Part shown: positions 9,593-19,697 of the stretch, piece after piece
How the letters are laid out: every line of letters begins with the position of its first letter
Position numbering within the stretch: the stretch's first letter is position 1
NCBI RefSeq assembly: GCF_900104115.1
Contig: NZ_FNJM01000002.1
Location: 405,260-469,259 of the forward strand
From: Clostridium gasigenes
GTDB taxonomy: Bacteria; Bacillota; Clostridia; Clostridiales; Clostridiaceae
Direction: 5' to 3'
Length of the DNA stretch: 64,000 nucleotides
Translations under genes and position numbers: made by a program
The notes under the pieces: generated by a model
Told to the model about the DNA's origin: nothing
Databases searched by the model: none
What the model saw: the letters and a program-made list of their open reading frames with translations, nothing else

Positions 9593-10285
9593 TTATTTTT
9601 CTACAACCATATCCCATTTATAACCTAATCCCCTTTTAGTTATTATGTATTTTGGACTACTTCTTTCATCCTCTAACTTTTCTCTTAATCTTTTCACATA
9701 AACAGACAGGGTATTTTCATCCACATAAGCACCCTCCCCTTCAAAAATCTCATTTAATAATTTTTCCTTTGATAATACTTCCTTAGCATTATTAATAAAT
9801 ATTAATAATAATCTATACTCTTGAGCTGTTAAATTAATTTTCTCACCTTTTTTCATAATTTCCGCTGTTGAGGTGTTAATCTCTATATCCCCACTTTTAA
9901 ACAGTTTACTTTCCACTACAGCTTTCTTACTTCTCCTAATAACAGCTTTTATCCTAGATAATAGTTCTCTAACTCTAAAAGGCTTGGTTATATAATCATC
10001 TCCACCCATATCTAGGCCTAAAACTACATTAACCTCTTCATCTAATGCAGTTAGAAATATAACAGGAACTTCACTTTTACTTTTTATATATTTACAAATC
10101 TCATATCCTGTACCATCTGGTAAATTAATATCTAATAATACCAAATCAAATATTCCATCTTCAAAAATACACTTACCTTCTTCCACTGTTCCTCCCCTTA
10201 AAACCTGGTACCCTTCCTCCATCAATGAATATTCTATTCCTAATGCTAATGATTCGTCATCTTCTATTAATAAAATTCTCCCCAT
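9593..10285 (-). CDS. OmpR-family response regulator
   Basis: A 230-residue regulator with a receiver domain (acidic EDD cluster at about 8-10, phospho-acceptor DLVLLDINLPDG near 52, conserved KPFRVRELL) and a C-terminal winged-helix DNA-binding domain (LTAQEYRLL ... VYVKRLREKL ... TKRGLGYKW). AGGAGG precedes the ATG. First gene of the regulator-kinase pair upstream of the ABC operon, and the likely controller of that operon. Confidence 0.95.
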   Translation of the reverse strand: MGRILLIEDDESLALGIEYSLMEEGYQVLRGGTVEEGKCIFEDGIFDLVLLDINLPDGTGYEICKYIKSKSEVPVIFLTALDEEVNVVLGLDMGGDDYITKPFRVRELLSRIKAVIRRSKKAVVESKLFKSGDIEINTSTAEIMKKGEKINLTAQEYRLLLIFINNAKEVLSKEKLLNEIFEGEGAYVDENTLSVYVKRLREKLEDERSSPKYIITKRGLGYKWDMVVEK

Positions 10286-10504
10286 ATTATCCTCCTAATG
10301 AACTTTTAAATTATTATTTTAATATTTGAAACAATATCTATATTGAATTTTACCACAATAAGAACTTTTTGGTTATATATGTAACTATTTTTTGATCTAT
10401 TTTTTCCATAATAAAAACAAGGCTTGTAAAAACACATTAAGTGGCGCATCCTATATATTATGATAGATACAATTTAAAAATATTTTCATTGAGGAGCGAT
10501 GCAT

Positions 10505-11014
10505 ATGTTTAGTTTTATTCTTATTTTTCTTGCTAAGATAGTTGAGGTTTCTTTATCAACAGTTAGAATGGTACTAATAACTAGAGGTGAAAAACTTTAT
10601 GGTGCTATTATTGGTTTTTTTGAAGTTATTATATGGCTCTATTTAATTACTACAGTACTTGTTAACATAAATGAAGAACCTTTTAAGATAATTGCTTATG
10701 CCTTAGGGTTTGCTTGTGGAAATTATATAGGTTGTATTTTAGAAGAAAAGCTGGCACTAGGATTAATCACGCTACATATAATAGTATCTGAAAAAGATGG
10801 TAAAACATTAGCCGAAATATTGAGAGCAGAAAATGTAGGCGTTACTATTGTTGATGGGGAAGGTTTAAAAGAAAGTAAAAAAATGCTTATATTACATGTT
10901 AAAAGAAAAAGAAAATCTCACATGTTACAAATAATACAAAATTCCAATATAAATTCTGTGATTTCCCTAATGGATACAAAATCCATATATGGCGGTTATG
11001 GTATTAGAAAATAA
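10505..11014 (+). CDS. DUF2179/DUF5698 (UPF0316) membrane protein
   Basis: A 169-residue protein of the UPF0316 family: three closely packed N-terminal membrane helices (about 1-75; includes VSLSTVRMVLITRG), then a cytoplasmic DUF2179 domain (about 85-160; HIIVSEKDGKTLAEILR ... KRKRKSHML). GAGGAG is only two bases from the first ATG (10499) but eight from this one, so this start is chosen. Family members of this shape are thought to act as small regulatory membrane proteins; no biochemical role is assigned. Its short spacer to the response regulator gene must carry divergent promoters. Confidence 0.85.
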   Translation: MFSFILIFLAKIVEVSLSTVRMVLITRGEKLYGAIIGFFEVIIWLYLITTVLVNINEEPFKIIAYALGFACGNYIGCILEEKLALGLITLHIIVSEKDGKTLAEILRAENVGVTIVDGEGLKESKKMLILHVKRKRKSHMLQIIQNSNINSVISLMDTKSIYGGYGIRK

Positions 11015-11026
11015 AATATCAAATAA

Positions 11027-11062
11027 GACACATAGATAAAATACTCTATGTGTCTCAAATAA
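11027..11062 (+). terminator. Terminator of the DUF2179 gene
   Basis: The ten-base stem GACACATAGA/TCTATGTGTC is followed by a T-rich tail on the plus strand. The arms match those of the ABC operon terminator at 4736-4783. Confidence 0.8.
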
Positions 11063-11132
11063 TTTTTTACTCAGTTCCACTTAATGTGTTCACTATTTTA
11101 TATTAATGGCGTTGATAGAATATAACACCACT

Positions 11133-13088
11133 TTATCTTTTCTCATTTATTAAGCCCTTTCTATACGCTCTAAGTAATAACTTCAAATCTTTAATCTGAT
11201 TTTTCAGTTCTTTTCCTACATCAGTATCTCCAACTTTTTTCCTATCTAATTTTTCTACTATTTCCATTGAGGATACTCTATCTATTTCCTTCTTAAATGT
11301 ATCTTCAATTGATTTAAATGGCTGATGGGATATAAGTTGTAATCCATAGGAATTGTAAATCAATGTGTATCCAGCTAAACCTGTTTGATTTCTATAAGCC
11401 TTTGAAAAGCCGCCATCTATAACTATTAGTTTTCCGTTACACTTTATTGGATTTTCACCCAATTTACTTTTTACAGGAACATGTCCATTTATTATTCTAG
11501 ATTCTGATTGATTTAAGCCAAATTCATTGAAAATCAAATTACACATTTCTTCACAATCTCTAAAATCATAATATGAATTTTTCTTCTCTACATGTGTAGC
11601 CTTATCTTTTATAAAATATCTCTCAAAGGTTGCCATATCTTCTTTACCAAAAAGAGAAGAGCACTCCCCTGTCCATAAATACCACATTATATCCATTCCA
11701 TACAATTTTTCCAAACTACCTCTATTATTAAAATATCCCTCTCTTGCTAATGACTCAAACTTATCTAAAAGTTTTTTACCTTTATATTCTTTTCCATCAA
11801 GAGTTATACTTTTAAAAGTTTTATCTTTATTTAGTGGAATACATCCATGAAATAAAAGATTAGAATTATAAGCTAAATATATACTTCCCTTATTAAATAT
11901 AAATGCTATATGTTTTTGCAATTTATCACTATTTATAAATAAAATTTGAAGTTTATCTATCAACTTTTTCTCTTCACTTGTAAGCTTAAATGGTTTTGTA
12001 GAATTTATAGTTGGAAACTCTTTATCGCTAAGTTCATAAGTAACACCATTTAAATCTATTGTTCCATTAGTATAATTTATCTTGTCTAAAAGTAATCTAT
12101 GGTTCATCTTAAATTCTGGCCTTCGTATTATTATCTCATATTCAAGTTTAAATTGAATAATTGTTATAGCTTTATGCATTTTAGAAATAAGTTCAGTTTC
12201 ATAGTTATTATTATCAATACTTTTAGGCATAAACTCACTACAACTATCATTTTTATAATATTTAAGTGCAAAATTTGCTAGAGGCAATAAGCTTATACCA
12301 TATATATCTTCAATTACATCTAAATTTGAGTACCTAGCTGCTATTCTTAAAACATTTGCTATACAAGCAGTATTTCCTGAAGCAGCCCCCATCCATAGAA
12401 TATCATGATTCCCCCATTGTATATCCACCGAATGATAGTCTATAAGTGTATCAACTATTATATCAGGTCTTGGTCCTCTATCATATATATCTCCAATTAT
12501 ATGCAACCTATCTATAACCAATCTTTGAATTAGATTTGATAAGGCTATTATAAATTCTTTTGATCTATCAATTTCTATAATAGTATTTATTATCTTATCA
12601 TAATAACCATGCTTATCATTATCATCAGCATCCTCATGCAATAGTTCTTCTATAATATAACTAAAATCTTTTGGAAGTGCTTTCCTTACCTTTGATCTTG
12701 TATATTTAGATGATACTTTTCTGCATAGTTCAATTAACCTATATAGATTAATTTTATACCAAGACTTCATATCAGTCTCTTCTTTTAAAACTTTCTCCAA
12801 TTTTTGCTCTGGATAATAAACTAATGTAGCTAAGCTTTTCTTCTCACAATCCATTAGTGAATTACCAAAAACCTCTTCAATTTTTACTTTAATTGCACCA
12901 GATCCATTTTTTAAAATGTGAACAAAGGGCTCATATTCACCGTGAATATCTGCTAAAAAATGTTCTGTTCCCTTAGGTAAATTTAAAATTGCTTCTAAAT
13001 TAATTATTTCCGTAGCTGCTTTAGCTATAGTTGAGTATTCCTTAGATAGCAGTTTTAAGTACTTTATATCTTCATCACAATTATCCAT
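11133..13088 (-). CDS. fbp: Fructose-1,6-bisphosphatase, class III
   Basis: The gluconeogenic enzyme that hydrolyses fructose 1,6-bisphosphate, in the large Firmicutes-specific class III form (651 residues, normal length). Metallophosphoesterase signatures appear in order: [10 protein letters not shown] (about 43-52), [22 protein letters not shown], and late INGHVPVK with IDGGFSKAY. There is no operon partner and it is preceded by a clear ribosome site (AGGAGG). It acts in the cytosol opposite the phosphofructokinase encoded at 34.1 kb, so the window holds both enzymes of that cycle. Confidence 0.96.
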   Translation of the reverse strand: MDNCDEDIKYLKLLSKEYSTIAKAATEIINLEAILNLPKGTEHFLADIHGEYEPFVHILKNGSGAIKVKIEEVFGNSLMDCEKKSLATLVYYPEQKLEKVLKEETDMKSWYKINLYRLIELCRKVSSKYTRSKVRKALPKDFSYIIEELLHEDADDNDKHGYYDKIINTIIEIDRSKEFIIALSNLIQRLVIDRLHIIGDIYDRGPRPDIIVDTLIDYHSVDIQWGNHDILWMGAASGNTACIANVLRIAARYSNLDVIEDIYGISLLPLANFALKYYKNDSCSEFMPKSIDNNNYETELISKMHKAITIIQFKLEYEIIIRRPEFKMNHRLLLDKINYTNGTIDLNGVTYELSDKEFPTINSTKPFKLTSEEKKLIDKLQILFINSDKLQKHIAFIFNKGSIYLAYNSNLLFHGCIPLNKDKTFKSITLDGKEYKGKKLLDKFESLAREGYFNNRGSLEKLYGMDIMWYLWTGECSSLFGKEDMATFERYFIKDKATHVEKKNSYYDFRDCEEMCNLIFNEFGLNQSESRIINGHVPVKSKLGENPIKCNGKLIVIDGGFSKAYRNQTGLAGYTLIYNSYGLQLISHQPFKSIEDTFKKEIDRVSSMEIVEKLDRKKVGDTDVGKELKNQIKDLKLLLRAYRKGLINEKR

Positions 13089-13143
13089 AACAGCCTCCTT
13101 TTGTAATCAAAAATATTTATGTGCATTACTTATTTTACAGCTT

Positions 13144-13890
13144 TTATTTTTGTCCAATTATAGCTGCGCCCAAAGCCCCTGCATATTGTGATAGATTTGA
13201 TGATTTAATTGGATGACCTAGATAATCCTCTAAATATTTTTTAAACTCACAAGATGTACTTACTCCTCCTGTAAAGAAAATGTCTTCTTCAACATTTAAT
13301 TTAGAGACAAAATTAGCAGTTCGTTTAGCAATAGAATGAAGCACCCCACAGAGGATTTCCTCTCTTGACACTTCCTTTGCAATTAAACTAATAACTTCCG
13401 ATTCTGCAAATACTGTACACATACTAGAAATAGGATGTCCCTTTGCATCTTTTACTAATTCATCAATATTACTTATATCAGCTTCAAGAATCCTTACAAT
13501 AACCTCTAAAAATCTACCTGTACCTGCAGCACATTTATCATTCATTAAAAAATCAATTATATTTCCATCTCTATCTAATTTTATAGCCTTGCTATCCTGG
13601 CCTCCAATATCTATTACAGTTCTTACATTTTCACAAAGATATTTAGCTCCTATACCATGGCAAGTTATTTCTGTAACTTTCTTATTTGCAAAGTCTGCTA
13701 GTTCTCTACCATAACCTGTAACAACTAAAGTAGGTTTCTCTTCTACTCCCTCACATAAATTTTCATATACTCCAAGAATAGTTTCTCTAGGCTTTACAGA
13801 AGTTTTTACAATTATTTTTCTAACTATTTCCCCGTTAAATAGAATTCCTTTAGTAGTTGTGGAACCTGAATCAATCCCTATTGAATACAT
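13144..13890 (-). CDS. ATP-dependent activator (BadF/HgdC type) of the double-cubane protein
   Basis: A 248-residue member of the ASKHA ATPase family that activates 2-hydroxyacyl-CoA dehydratases and double-cubane-cluster proteins. It has the phosphate loop GIDSGSTTTKG at the N-terminus, DIGGQDSKAI at about 93-102, and two cysteines (in NDKCAAGTGRF and SSMCTVFAESE) that bind one bridging [4Fe-4S] cluster in the homodimer. The gene begins nine bases after its partner ends, so the two are co-translated. Known chemistry: ATP-driven low-potential electron transfer to the partner. Confidence 0.9.
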   Translation of the reverse strand: MYSIGIDSGSTTTKGILFNGEIVRKIIVKTSVKPRETILGVYENLCEGVEEKPTLVVTGYGRELADFANKKVTEITCHGIGAKYLCENVRTVIDIGGQDSKAIKLDRDGNIIDFLMNDKCAAGTGRFLEVIVRILEADISNIDELVKDAKGHPISSMCTVFAESEVISLIAKEVSREEILCGVLHSIAKRTANFVSKLNVEEDIFFTGGVSTSCEFKKYLEDYLGHPIKSSNLSQYAGALGAAIIGQK

Positions 13891-13899
13891 ATTTTTTAC

Positions 13900-15051
13900 C
13901 TACAACATTTCCACAAAAGCTGCCATTCTAGTATTCAATTGACCCACATCAGATTGTGAATAATCAGTTTCTACAGCCATGTATGGAATCTTGTGTTTAC
14001 CGCTTACAAATCTCTTTATAGAAAGAGTTTCCACTGCATAAGTATGACAAGCTTGTAGCACTACATCTACAACTCCATCCACTTTATATTCCTCTATCAT
14101 TTTTTCTAAAAGATCTATTCTATTTAAATTAGGACTCATACAAGAACATCCAATAGCTAAATATTTTTCTGCTAAGGCGTCATAAACATTCTTATTTTCA
14201 TCTACTAATAACTCATTAGCCTTAGACACTGTACAATTCTCATAAGCTACAACATAAGCTCCATTATCCTCTATAGCCTTTACTACCTTCTCTGATGCGC
14301 CTCCTATTGGACAACCAGTTATTAATATTCTCGGCTTTGAATCCAGCCTTTTTCCTTCTTCATATTCTATTTTTACCTTTTCAGTAATATTTTCTAATTC
14401 TTTTATAGATATCTCTTTATCAAATTTAAAAGTAGCACCATACACAACCTTTAAAATATCAGTACCACTTATCGCTGGCGGATTTAACTGCCCTAATGTA
14501 TAGAAATTTTTCAAAGCAACCCTTTCTCTATTTTTTAATTTTATTGCCTCTTTAATTTGCTCCTCAGTAATTTGAAGTGCAAATTTCTTCTCTATTATAT
14601 TCTTTAATTTAATAACTTCATCTTTCCAAAGTTCATAACTCTTTTCACCTATTTGAGTGTTTGGCAATTGCATTACATGAACATCTTTAAAATCACCTAA
14701 GTATTCATACATTTTTTTCTTTCCATCACAGGTTGTCTCACCTACAATTAAATCTGCAAAATAGAAATATGGACACTTATCCGTTTTACCAAAACCATAG
14801 CTACTTTTAATTAATGGACAAAGATTTCTTGGTAAATCTATTTCAGCCTCACCAATAGTTTCATCTGAAGTGGAACAAAGAGAAACAACAACTGCACCTG
14901 CTGCCATAACTATTTCCTGTGGCATATATGTACAAAATGTACCAACTAAAGGTATATTATTATCCTTTAATATTTTTGCAGTAATAAATCCATTTCTTCT
15001 TGCCTCTGAAAAATTCTCAAAAATTGCTGGTAATTCTTTTTTTAAATCCAT
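13900..15051 (-). CDS. Double-cubane-cluster protein / 2-hydroxyacyl-CoA dehydratase D-like (YjiM type)
   Basis: A single 383-residue polypeptide of the HgdB/FldC superfamily. The cysteines DLPRNLCPLIK, KTDKCPYF and GETTCDGKKK are in the N-terminal half, with CPIGG, ENCTVS, CSCMSPN and VLQACHTY in the C-terminal half. A lone subunit plus activator, with no second dehydratase subunit, CoA-transferase or acyl-CoA dehydrogenase nearby, fits the YjiM/double-cubane-cluster reductase group better than an amino-acid fermentation dehydratase. The physiological substrate is unknown. It is the first gene of the two-gene operon. Confidence 0.85.
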   Translation of the reverse strand: MDLKKELPAIFENFSEARRNGFITAKILKDNNIPLVGTFCTYMPQEIVMAAGAVVVSLCSTSDETIGEAEIDLPRNLCPLIKSSYGFGKTDKCPYFYFADLIVGETTCDGKKKMYEYLGDFKDVHVMQLPNTQIGEKSYELWKDEVIKLKNIIEKKFALQITEEQIKEAIKLKNRERVALKNFYTLGQLNPPAISGTDILKVVYGATFKFDKEISIKELENITEKVKIEYEEGKRLDSKPRILITGCPIGGASEKVVKAIEDNGAYVVAYENCTVSKANELLVDENKNVYDALAEKYLAIGCSCMSPNLNRIDLLEKMIEEYKVDGVVDVVLQACHTYAVETLSIKRFVSGKHKIPYMAVETDYSQSDVGQLNTRMAAFVEML

Positions 15052-15326
15052 AATTTAACTCTCCCTAATAATATATAATTTCTTCAAATTTTTTATTTAT
15101 AAGTTTGTAAAAACCTTTACATTAAATGATTTATACATTTTTTAAAATTAACAAATAAAGGTTATGTATATATTTTTTTTAAGATTACTTACCAAAATTA
15201 TACTTCACCATTTTCATGTAGTCAATAAAATAGTTGGGTGATCCATATGGAAGTTTGACCTCTAAATCTAGGTTAATAACTTCTTTCTTATAAAATTCTA
15301 CCGAAAATTTGTCATTTAACATAAAA
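15052..15326 (-). other. Intergenic leader of the double-cubane operon
   Basis: AT-rich spacer between the hemerythrin terminator and the double-cubane gene start. It should carry the operon promoter, but no single -35/-10 pair stands out and no RNA structure or small gene was found. Confidence 0.3.
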
Positions 15327-15365
15327 AAAGTATTAAGTTAATTTTAGCAATTAACTTAATACTTT
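15327..15365 (-). terminator. Terminator of the hemerythrin/chemoreceptor operon
   Basis: A perfect 15-base stem (AAAGTATTAAGTTAA and its complement) with a 9-base loop lies about 20 bases after the hemerythrin stop, with A/T runs on both sides. Confidence 0.85.
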
Positions 15366-15385
15366 ATCTTCTGTTACAGTTTTTT

Positions 15386-15778
15386 TTATTTTACTGGTAT
15401 AAGTAAGTCTTTCTCTAATATATGATTAACCAACCAATCATTTAAAAAAGTTAATAGTCCCATTATAGCTTCATCTTGATTTTTATCAATTTCATTAAAA
15501 TTCACTTCATCTATTTTTTTAATAAACCCTATATGATCCATTTTTTGAGTAAATAATCTTTTATAATTTATACTCTCCATATAAGCTTCTTCTTCTGCAA
15601 AGTGATGAACTGTATATTCACGCAATTCTCCAATTATAGTTACTATTTTATCAAATTTATCATTAATATACTTGTCTTTTAGTAATTGGTAAGCTCTTTC
15701 TCCTATTTCAAAAAGTTTTTCATGCTCTACATCAATCTTTTTAATACCTGTTTTATACTCTTCCTTCATCTCAAACAT
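15386..15778 (-). CDS. Bacteriohemerythrin
   Basis: A 130-residue four-helix di-iron O2-binding protein. The metal-ligand pattern is complete: His in DVEHEKLFE, the H-H-x3-E motif in VHHFAEEEAYM, H in KMDHIGF, and the closing H-x4-D in VNHILEKD. It lies 21 bases downstream of a chemoreceptor gene and shares its terminator. In clostridia such proteins are thought to scavenge or sense oxygen. The coupling suggests an oxygen-avoidance response, which is inference from adjacency. Confidence 0.93.
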   Translation of the reverse strand: MFEMKEEYKTGIKKIDVEHEKLFEIGERAYQLLKDKYINDKFDKIVTIIGELREYTVHHFAEEEAYMESINYKRLFTQKMDHIGFIKKIDEVNFNEIDKNQDEAIMGLLTFLNDWLVNHILEKDLLIPVK

Positions 15779-15799
15779 TTATTAATACCTCCAATAAAA

Positions 15800-17533
15800 T
15801 TATATCTTAAAGCTCAGAACTGCTTCATTAAGTTTTTGAGCAAGTTCTGCTTGGCTTTGTGCTGTTAATGCCACTTGTTCTATGGCTTTTGTAGTTTCAT
15901 CCATATTTTCTTTTATTGTTACTGCTTCTTCAGTTGATCGTTGTGCCTCTTTAGCCATATTTTGAACAGCTTCACTTACTTGTCCAACTGTAGCTGTAAT
16001 CTCGTCAGTCATAGCTGCAATTTCATCCGACATTTTCCTTACAAAATCCGAATCATTATAATACTGATTTCCTGTTTCCCCATAGTCATCAAATTGTTTA
16101 TCTACATCTATATTTATAAATTCTAACATCTCGCTACCTGTATCAATACTACTTTTAAATGCTTGTTGAACTTTAACAATGGTATCTTGAATATTTATTA
16201 CTGCATGTGATGATTGTTCTGCAAGTTTTTTCACCTCGCCTGCTACCACTGCAAATCCTTTACCTTGATCCCCTGCTCTTGCAGCCTCTATTGCTGCATT
16301 CAATGCAAGTAAATTGGTTTGTGTTGCTATACTTCCAATTGTATCTGCCATAACTTTTATGCTATCTACTACTTTCCCATCATCAATAGCCTTTAACATT
16401 TTATTTTGTTTTTCTGAGTACACTTTTCGAGTTTCCTCCATAGCCTTTTGACTATTGTTCTTAACTTCTGTAGCTCTTTCTTTAGATTTATTTGCATTAT
16501 TGCTTCCATCCATAGCTTTAGAAGAAAGTTCATTAATACTTGCATCTACTTCCTCAACAGATGCACTCATCTCCTCTGCGCTCGCACTAGATTCTTGCAT
16601 ACCTGAAGCTATATTATCTACTGCTTCATCTATAATTATAACTTTTGAAGATAATTCTTGAACTGTTGCTGAAAGTTCTTCTGAAGATGCACTCATATCC
16701 TGTGCGTTTTCCATAATTACTTTAACTAAGCTGCTTATATTTTCCTGTGCACTATTTAAAGCTAATGCAGTTTGTCCAAATTCATCTTTTCCTGTAATAA
16801 TAATATGCTCAGAAAAATCATAAGAGGATATTCTCTCTGCTAAGTCTTTTATATTATATAATGGATCCATTATATTCTTAATTAATATGTAAGCCATAAA
16901 AATTATAAATAGAAATGCTATAGCTGTATAAATTATAATTGCATTTTTAACTATATTAAACTGAGAAATATTATTTAAATTAGCTTGTTCTGCTGTTTTT
17001 ATGTTAATAGTAATTAATTCATCTAATATATATAAAGTAGAAATTCTTATCGATTCTTCCTGTGTGCTATAAATTTTAACTGCTTCCTTATTATTTCCTG
17101 CTTTCATAAGTTCAATTATATTAGTTTTTAACTCTGTATATTTTATTAATTGATTTTCAAAATTACCATATGTTTTTTCCATTTGATTTTCTACTTCAAT
17201 ATTTAATTCTTCTGGTAGATCATAATATTCATCTAGTGTTTTATTAATTTTATCCGTTAAGTCATTATTAAGTTTCATATAATCATCTAATTGCGCCCCC
17301 TCTTTGCCATAAACAATTGCATCCATATTAGACCTAATTTCGTTTAAATATCCTTTAACATCTCCTAATTTTTTAATAGACATTAGATAATTACCGTAGA
17401 TAGCCTCCGCCCCATTATTTATCTTTGAAGAACTTATTACGCTCTCTACTCCTATTGAAACAATGAAAATACAAATTACTGAAAATACTGATATAATTTT
17501 TTTCTTTACACTTAAGTTTATAAAAAACTTCAT
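15800..17533 (-). CDS. Methyl-accepting chemotaxis protein with four-helix-bundle sensor
   Basis: A chemoreceptor of 577 residues counted from the ATG at 17533. The longer frame to 17584 is rejected because AAGGGAAG sits at proper distance only before this ATG. It has a membrane helix (about 13-32), a 4HB_MCP extracellular domain, a second helix (about 193-215), HAMP, and a signalling domain with [25 protein letters not shown]. The C-terminal half includes the long insertion typical of clostridial 4HB receptors ([18 protein letters not shown]). It is followed 21 bases later by the hemerythrin gene. Confidence 0.94.
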   Translation of the reverse strand: MKFFINLSVKKKIISVFSVICIFIVSIGVESVISSSKINNGAEAIYGNYLMSIKKLGDVKGYLNEIRSNMDAIVYGKEGAQLDDYMKLNNDLTDKINKTLDEYYDLPEELNIEVENQMEKTYGNFENQLIKYTELKTNIIELMKAGNNKEAVKIYSTQEESIRISTLYILDELITINIKTAEQANLNNISQFNIVKNAIIIYTAIAFLFIIFMAYILIKNIMDPLYNIKDLAERISSYDFSEHIIITGKDEFGQTALALNSAQENISSLVKVIMENAQDMSASSEELSATVQELSSKVIIIDEAVDNIASGMQESSASAEEMSASVEEVDASINELSSKAMDGSNNANKSKERATEVKNNSQKAMEETRKVYSEKQNKMLKAIDDGKVVDSIKVMADTIGSIATQTNLLALNAAIEAARAGDQGKGFAVVAGEVKKLAEQSSHAVINIQDTIVKVQQAFKSSIDTGSEMLEFINIDVDKQFDDYGETGNQYYNDSDFVRKMSDEIAAMTDEITATVGQVSEAVQNMAKEAQRSTEEAVTIKENMDETTKAIEQVALTAQSQAELAQKLNEAVLSFKI

Positions 17534-17769
17534 CCTTAGCGCTTCCCTTCTCTTGTTATAATATATTTTTGAATAACCTTGCATGAGCTTTTTAATTATA
17601 ATATTTTTTAATTTCTTATAATTTACATTTTAACAAAATATTATTTTTATCTCTGCCTTATACTATCGTCTTATCTAATTCTAATCTGAACTTAAATCCG
17701 CTTAATTTTTTTAATATTATTTAATAGATGTGCTAAATTAATATTTGTTGATCCTTAATTGAATATATT

Positions 17770-18669
17770 TTAAACGCCTTCATGATTAAACATTGGAATA
17801 AAACTTTCTGTGGCTGTTCCTTCTTCTTGTATAAAGCCTTTTTTCACCCCTAGTTCTAAAGCATAATTTATAAGAGACTCATAATGCTTCTGATTTAAAA
17901 ATTTATTTATTTCTTGATATTCTTTTACATTTCCTAATGGAGTATATTGATTCATAATACTTATATATACCTTATCTCCATAAGATTTATAAATATAATC
18001 TATTATCTTCTTGGAGTCAAATAATAAACCCGGCAGCATTAAATGTCTAATTATTACCCCTTTTTTAATAATGCCCTTTTCATCAAATACAACATCACCA
18101 ACTTGATTTATCATTTCATCTATAGAAGTCTTTGCAAAGGTAAAATAATCTTTAGCCTTAGAGTATTTACTTGAATATTTACTATTAAAATATTTCATAT
18201 CAGGAAGATATACATCTATGTATCCCTTAAGAAGCTTTATTGTTTCAACTTTTTCGTAGCCACTACTATTATATATTATCGGTATATTCAAACCTTCTTT
18301 CTTTGCAATTTTTAGTGCTTCTATAATTTGCGGGACATAGTGAGTAGGGGTAACTAGATTTATATTTAATGCACCCTTTTCTTGTAGCTCTAAATATATT
18401 TCACCTAATCTCTCTATAGATATTTCTTTCCCAAATTGACATTGACTTATATCATAATTCTGACAAAACACACATTTTAAAGTGCAATGAGAGAAAAATA
18501 TAGTCCCCGATCCCACTTCCCCAGAAATGCATGGTTCTTCCCAATTGTGAAGTGCTGCCCTCGCAACTCTAACCTTATATCCAGCTGCACAAAATCCTTT
18601 TTCCCCTTCTAATCTATTTACTCCACAATTTCTTGGACATAGCCTACAACTTTTTAATAAATCTATCAT
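17770..18669 (-). CDS. Radical SAM protein, PflA-like
   Basis: A 299-residue radical SAM enzyme. The cluster motif CTLKCVFC (C-x3-C-x2-C) is at about 63-70, followed by the SAM-binding strands. An extra N-terminal cysteine set (CRLCPRNCGVNR ... GFCAAGY) is typical of the COG1313 pyruvate-formate-lyase-activase-like group, where it may bind a second Fe-S cluster. No glycyl-radical enzyme gene is adjacent, so the target is unknown. It stands alone between two spacers. Confidence 0.85.
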   Translation of the reverse strand: MIDLLKSCRLCPRNCGVNRLEGEKGFCAAGYKVRVARAALHNWEEPCISGEVGSGTIFFSHCTLKCVFCQNYDISQCQFGKEISIERLGEIYLELQEKGALNINLVTPTHYVPQIIEALKIAKKEGLNIPIIYNSSGYEKVETIKLLKGYIDVYLPDMKYFNSKYSSKYSKAKDYFTFAKTSIDEMINQVGDVVFDEKGIIKKGVIIRHLMLPGLLFDSKKIIDYIYKSYGDKVYISIMNQYTPLGNVKEYQEINKFLNQKHYESLINYALELGVKKGFIQEEGTATESFIPMFNHEGV

Positions 18670-18870
18670 ACAAATACCCCTTTAATGTTTTACTGTATTT
18701 TTTCTCTTTCATTTATTTTAGAATATCTTATCGTTTAGAATAATCATAACACAATATGAACTTTTTCTATTCATAAAAATTCATAATTATCTTTTAAACT
18801 AACTAAGGGATCCTTAATAGAAAAGTATGGTAAACTTTTTAATAATCATAGATTTATCTATAAATAAAAA
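18670..18870 (-). other. Spacer upstream of the radical SAM gene
   Basis: AT-rich sequence between the radical SAM start and the nitroreductase terminator. No ORF with a ribosome site, repeat or RNA structure was found; presumably it holds the radical SAM promoter. Confidence 0.3.
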
Positions 18871-18904
18871 ATTTGCCACCAGAGTATAACACTCGGTGGC
18901 AAAT
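18871..18904 (-). terminator. Terminator of the MarR-controlled operon
   Basis: The stem ATTTGCCACC/GGTGGCAAAT has an inner GAGT/ACTC extension and lies 67 bases after the last nitroreductase gene, with T-rich sequence following on the minus strand. Confidence 0.85.
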
Positions 18905-18971
18905 AGGTTGAATCTAAATTTAAATATATCTTTTAAAATGAAGTATGATAATTTCTCTGTTAAAGTCCAAA

Positions 18972-19571
18972 TTATTTAAATACCTTAATACGCTCTTCTA
19001 ACGGTTGAAACTGTTTTTCATCAGGTTGTGCTGTTGGTTTTCCGAATGGCATTTGTGCAATAAGTTTCCAGTTAGTTGATATATTCCATTCTTTTTTTAT
19101 CTCTTCTTCAATGAGTTCGTTATAATGTTGTAAAGATACCCCAAAGCCCTCAATTTCTAATGCAGTCCAAATAACATACTGGTGCATTCCACTTGATTGC
19201 TGAGACCAAATCGGGAAATTATCCTTATAAAGAGCAAATTCTTTCTGAAGAGATTCAATTACACTATTATCTTCAAAGAATAAAACTGTACCATATCCAT
19301 TACGGAATGAATTTATTTTATCCTCAATAGAACCAAATTGACCATCAGGAACTATCTTCCTTAAGGCTTCTTTTGTAATATCCCATAATTTATCGTGATG
19401 TTTTTCTAATAATAAAACTACTCTTGCGCTTTGAGAATTAAATGATGATGGTGTGTTCTTTACAGCATGTTCAATAACTTCTCTAATTACCTCATCAGAA
19501 GTTACTGGTTCTTTACTAATTCCATAAAATGTTCGTCTGTCTGCTACAGCAGTATAAAAATCCTTTTTCAT
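18972..19571 (-). CDS. Nitroreductase family protein (HBN1-like)
   Basis: A 199-residue FMN-dependent nitroreductase-fold oxidoreductase. It has the N-terminal RRTFYGI, the FMN-contact NTPSSFNSQSARVVLL (about 39-54), a central SSGMHQYVIWTALE helix, and C-terminal LIAQMPFGKP. This subfamily acts on quinone- or nitro-type electrophiles in yeast and Bacillus homologues. It is the third gene after pirin and another nitroreductase and ends at the strong terminator, consistent with a detoxification operon under MarR control. Confidence 0.88.
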   Translation of the reverse strand: MKKDFYTAVADRRTFYGISKEPVTSDEVIREVIEHAVKNTPSSFNSQSARVVLLLEKHHDKLWDITKEALRKIVPDGQFGSIEDKINSFRNGYGTVLFFEDNSVIESLQKEFALYKDNFPIWSQQSSGMHQYVIWTALEIEGFGVSLQHYNELIEEEIKKEWNISTNWKLIAQMPFGKPTAQPDEKQFQPLEERIKVFK

Positions 19572-19697
19572 ATTATCATTCCTTCCAATTTTATATAAAG
19601 TACTTCTTTTTATTATTTACAAATAAAAGTCAGTCTATACCTCTTAATTCATTTCTAAAATTAAATAATCAATTATATAATAGTTTATCAATATAAT

